This document shows, one piece after another, positions 5,209 through 7,029 of a stretch of 7,029 bases of DNA (its first letter is position 1; each line of letters opens with the position of its first letter). Origin of the DNA: an uncultured Ruminococcus sp. (GTDB lineage Bacteria; Bacillota; Clostridia; Oscillospirales; Acutalibacteraceae). The stretch is taken from the NCBI GenBank assembly GCA_902783065.1, contig CACZPV010000310.1:1-7029 (forward strand), given 5' to 3'. Both the position numbers and the translations under genes were made by a program. The notes under the pieces are model-generated. The model did no database searches, was not told the origin of the DNA, and was given only the letters and a program-made list of their open reading frames with translations.

Positions 5209-6069
5209 ATGTCTGAAAAGAGAAGAAAAAAAAGTGGAGGTCTCAGACCGTTTGTATATTGCGTATTATCTTTTTTTCTTGCAGTGATACTGTTTTTGCT
5301 TTCTATTTGTGTTTCACTCAGGGTGACATTTTTTTCAGAAGATTACATGCTTCAGACAATGGCAGAGTATGAGTATTACAGCCAGCTTACCGAAGAATTT
5401 CGGAAACAGATGGTCAGCCTTTCTCATGCCAGTGGTCTGACTGATGATTTTACCAATGATTTTGTAGCAACGCTTGATTTCAGGCAGGATGTAACCGAAT
5501 ATGTCGATGCATTTTATTCGGGTGAATCAACGGTCATTAAAACCACCGCATTTAAACAGCAATTCAGATCTGCACTTGATAAATATGTAGAGAAAAACAA
5601 AAAAGCCGGAACTGAAGTTTCGGAAAGTGCACTTGAATATCTTGTTAATGAAGCAGCAGATATTTATTCCAATACGATAGAAATTCCATTTTTTTCAGTA
5701 GGAGCGAATTTTATATACAAATATAACACCACGCTGAATGTTGTTATGATTGTACTGGCTGTTGCCGGAGTAGTATTGGGACTTATAATGTTTTTAACGA
5801 ATGAATTCAGGCACAGAGGATACAGGTATCTGAGCTATGCATTTTCGGCAGCCTTTATCTGTACTATGGTTCCGCCGGTACTTGTATTATGCACAGGTGT
5901 TATTGAAAAGATTAATATTACGACAAGATCGCTTTACAATCTTTTTACACATTATTTCGGCGGAATTTTTACTTACTTTATTATTTTCGGTGTTGTATAC
6001 CTCGTGGCGGGAGTACTTATGTTTGTAATGTTTGCAAATAAACATAAGAAATTGCTGAGAGGTAATTAA
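5209..6069 (+). CDS. Four-helix membrane protein of the sortase operon, unknown function
   Basis: 286 residues; I do not recognise the family. A very basic N-terminus (KRRKK at about 4-8) precedes helix 1 (about 15-37). A soluble domain of about 137 residues (38-174) follows and by the positive-inside rule should face outside. Three helices come next (about 175-196, 207-230, 251-276), and the tail is basic (NKHKKLLR). The outer domain is rich in Glu, Asp, Tyr and Phe, looks mostly helical, and contains no cysteine. It shows no catalytic or binding motif that I know. The gene starts 12 bp after the sortase stop with only a weak AGGCAGG ribosome site, so it probably depends on coupled translation. 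It is the last gene before a strong terminator, hence part of the sortase operon. Possible roles are a partner of the sortase or substrate, or a general envelope protein; I considered DUF1461/TIGR01906-type proteins but did not see their motifs. Confidence 0.8.
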   Translation: MSEKRRKKSGGLRPFVYCVLSFFLAVILFLLSICVSLRVTFFSEDYMLQTMAEYEYYSQLTEEFRKQMVSLSHASGLTDDFTNDFVATLDFRQDVTEYVDAFYSGESTVIKTTAFKQQFRSALDKYVEKNKKAGTEVSESALEYLVNEAADIYSNTIEIPFFSVGANFIYKYNTTLNVVMIVLAVAGVVLGLIMFLTNEFRHRGYRYLSYAFSAAFICTMVPPVLVLCTGVIEKINITTRSLYNLFTHYFGGIFTYFIIFGVVYLVAGVLMFVMFANKHKKLLRGN

Positions 6070-6094
6070 AAGTATGATTTAGCAGAGAACAAGT

Positions 6095-6120
6095 GCTGCT
6101 GCAATATAAAGTGCAGCAGC
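6095..6120 (+). terminator. GCTGCTGC hairpin, possible first terminator or 3' stabiliser
   Basis: GCTGCTGC (6095-6102) and GCAGCAGC (6113-6120) form a perfect 8-bp GC-rich stem with a 10-nt loop, 25 nt after the stop of the membrane protein gene. Only three T residues follow, so termination here would be weak. It may protect the mRNA end or act together with the stronger terminator just downstream. Confidence 0.5.
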
Positions 6121-6137
6121 TTTGTAATTAAATATCT

Positions 6138-6172
6138 AAAGGTCGATGAATTTATGATTCATCGGCTTTTTT
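6138..6172 (+). terminator. Rho-independent terminator of the sortase operon
   Basis: CGATGAAT (6144-6151) pairs perfectly with ATTCATCG (6157-6164) around a 5-nt loop. The stem extends outward through T-G, G-C, G-T and three A-T pairs (to 6138 and 6170), and six T residues occupy 6167-6172. It lies between the membrane protein and LysM genes, so the LysM gene should have its own promoter. Confidence 0.9.
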
Positions 6173-6247
6173 CTTTGCGGGTGTTTTCATTTTTTATGTC
6201 ACTAAGAGATTTATTCCAGAATAAAATGAAATGAGGAGGAATTTATT

Positions 6248-6895
6248 ATGAAAACAACTGTTTATGTAGTACAGAATGGAGATACATTATTATCAATTGC
6301 CCAAAGATTCTGTACAGATGTAAAAACAATAGCTGGGTTCAACGGTATTACCGATCCTGACCGTATCAGCGAAGGACAGATACTGAGAATCCCGCTCGGA
6401 TGTGAAAGCGAAGAAGTATTCCGGACGTACACTGTGGAAAAAGGCGATACATTATATTCTATCTCTAAAATGTTTGATACAGACGTAAATGTATTAGCCC
6501 GTCTTAACGGTATTCCGGACCCCGATTATATTGAAGCCGGACGAGTGCTCAGAGTACCGGTAACTTCTGCACCGGAAAGCATAAGGATATATATTGTTAA
6601 GGACGGAGATACACTATATGAAATCGGAAAAAGATTTGGATACGGTATTGACGAACTTGCCGCATATAACGATATCAGTAATCCCGATCTCATTAAGATT
6701 GGTCAGGTAATTCGATTCCCGAACACTTCCGGCGGAGATTATGAGGATGGAGTTTATACCGTAAAAAGCGGTGATACTCTTTGGCAGATTGCCGAAAAGT
6801 TCAACATTCCTTTTGCAGAGCTTATCAATATTAATATGATTACTAATCCGGATATGATTTATCCCGGACAAAAGCTGAGAGTGGTAGTCAGTTGA
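6248..6895 (+). CDS. Protein of four tandem LysM domains
   Basis: 215 residues made almost entirely of four LysM domains, at about 5-49, 60-104, 114-158 and 169-213, repeating every 54-55 residues. Each has the V-x-x-GDTL motif and an N-P/D-P-D...I-x-x-GQ/GR-x-L/I-R ending; the fourth (YTVKSGDTLWQIAEKF) is the most canonical. LysM binds N-acetylglucosamine in peptidoglycan or chitin-like polymers. There is no signal peptide, membrane segment or catalytic domain, so how it reaches peptidoglycan is unclear; spore-coat or lysis-released LysM proteins also lack signal peptides. The ATG at 6248 has AGGAGG (6234-6239) 8 nt upstream. It follows a terminator and stands as a single-gene unit as far as the window shows. 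I found no clear promoter in 6173-6230, and no intrinsic terminator after the stop. Confidence 0.93.
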   Translation: MKTTVYVVQNGDTLLSIAQRFCTDVKTIAGFNGITDPDRISEGQILRIPLGCESEEVFRTYTVEKGDTLYSISKMFDTDVNVLARLNGIPDPDYIEAGRVLRVPVTSAPESIRIYIVKDGDTLYEIGKRFGYGIDELAAYNDISNPDLIKIGQVIRFPNTSGGDYEDGVYTVKSGDTLWQIAEKFNIPFAELININMITNPDMIYPGQKLRVVVS

Positions 6896-6923
6896 TTCGA
6901 TACTGAGTCAGCTCAGACACAGC

Positions 6924-6985
6924 CATAATAAAATTGAATTATTAGTAACTATTCAGTCCCCCTAAGTTTTCAAGGGTAAATACCG
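6924..6985 (+). repeat. Probable degenerate inverted copy of the 2.98-3.05 kb repeat
   Basis: The 21 bases at 6924-6944 match the reverse complement of 3029-3049 at 19 positions. Further matches follow in the same order: TTCAGT (6952-6957 versus the complement of 3013-3018), a run of five C, AAGGG, and TAAATAC plus a G- or C-varied end (6977-6985 versus the complement of about 2977-2985). Spacing differs by several bases, as expected for decayed copies. The AT-rich part alone could be chance; the shared order makes homology more likely. Confidence 0.45.
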
Positions 6986-6991
6986 TTTTTA

Positions 6992-7026
6992 TTGCATAAA
7001 CATTCATTTTCTTTAATTTTATGCAA
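6992..7026. repeat. 9-bp inverted repeat at the right edge
   Basis: TTGCATAAA (6992-7000) and TTTATGCAA (7018-7026) are perfect inverted repeats around a 17-nt AT-rich centre. No T-run follows within the window, so it is not a clear terminator. It could be an operator or hairpin belonging to a gene beyond 7029. Confidence 0.4.
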
Positions 7027-7029
7027 GTA

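Noticed and set aside
6903..6916. CTGAG-TCAG-CTCAG hairpin as the terminator of the LysM gene
   Set aside because: The stem is only 5 bp and no T-run follows.

Overview
The window looks like chromosomal DNA of a low-GC Gram-positive anaerobe. It has AT-rich intergenic DNA, strong AGGAGG-type ribosome binding sites, two near-consensus sigma-A promoters, a sortase with its wall-anchored substrate, and a LysM protein. Codon use and gene content fit Clostridia of the Ruminococcus/Oscillospiraceae type. That placement is inference from overall character, not from a marker gene.

Layout. 1-2044, minus strand: a two-gene operon with a MoxR-type AAA+ ATPase followed, through a 4-nt ATGA overlap, by a DUF58 protein that runs off the left edge. 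2045-2269: a gap holding an approximately 130-nt imperfect, branched inverted repeat. 2270-2743, minus: a YbaK-type Cys-tRNA(Pro) deacylase, with a perfect TTGACA-17-TATAAT promoter at 2894-2922. 2744-3836: over 1 kb without a convincing gene. It holds the ybaK promoter, a GC-rich repeat/hairpin element (2947-3177), an orphan promoter-like site (3460-3488), the main rightward promoter (3642-3671) with an operator-like palindrome, and an approximately 160-nt leader.

3837-6069, plus: a compact three-gene operon coding for a small secreted protein with an LPXTG-like C-terminal signal (IKTTG), a class-D-like sortase whose start overlaps the end of the substrate gene, and a four-helix membrane protein I do not recognise. 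A strong hairpin terminator follows at 6138-6172. 6248-6895, plus: a protein made almost wholly of four LysM domains, without a signal peptide. 6896-7029: non-coding, with a probable second, inverted and decayed copy of part of the 2.9-3.1 kb repeat and a 9-bp inverted repeat at the edge.

How the parts work together. The most interesting unit is the sortase locus. Promoter, leader, ribosome binding site and codon choice all point to high expression of the substrate, while the sortase is translated by coupling from the end of the substrate gene. The substrate should be exported, cut at IKTTG and attached to the envelope by its neighbour. The membrane protein would be a dedicated third component of unknown role. 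The left part (MoxR/DUF58, YbaK) is ordinary housekeeping content.
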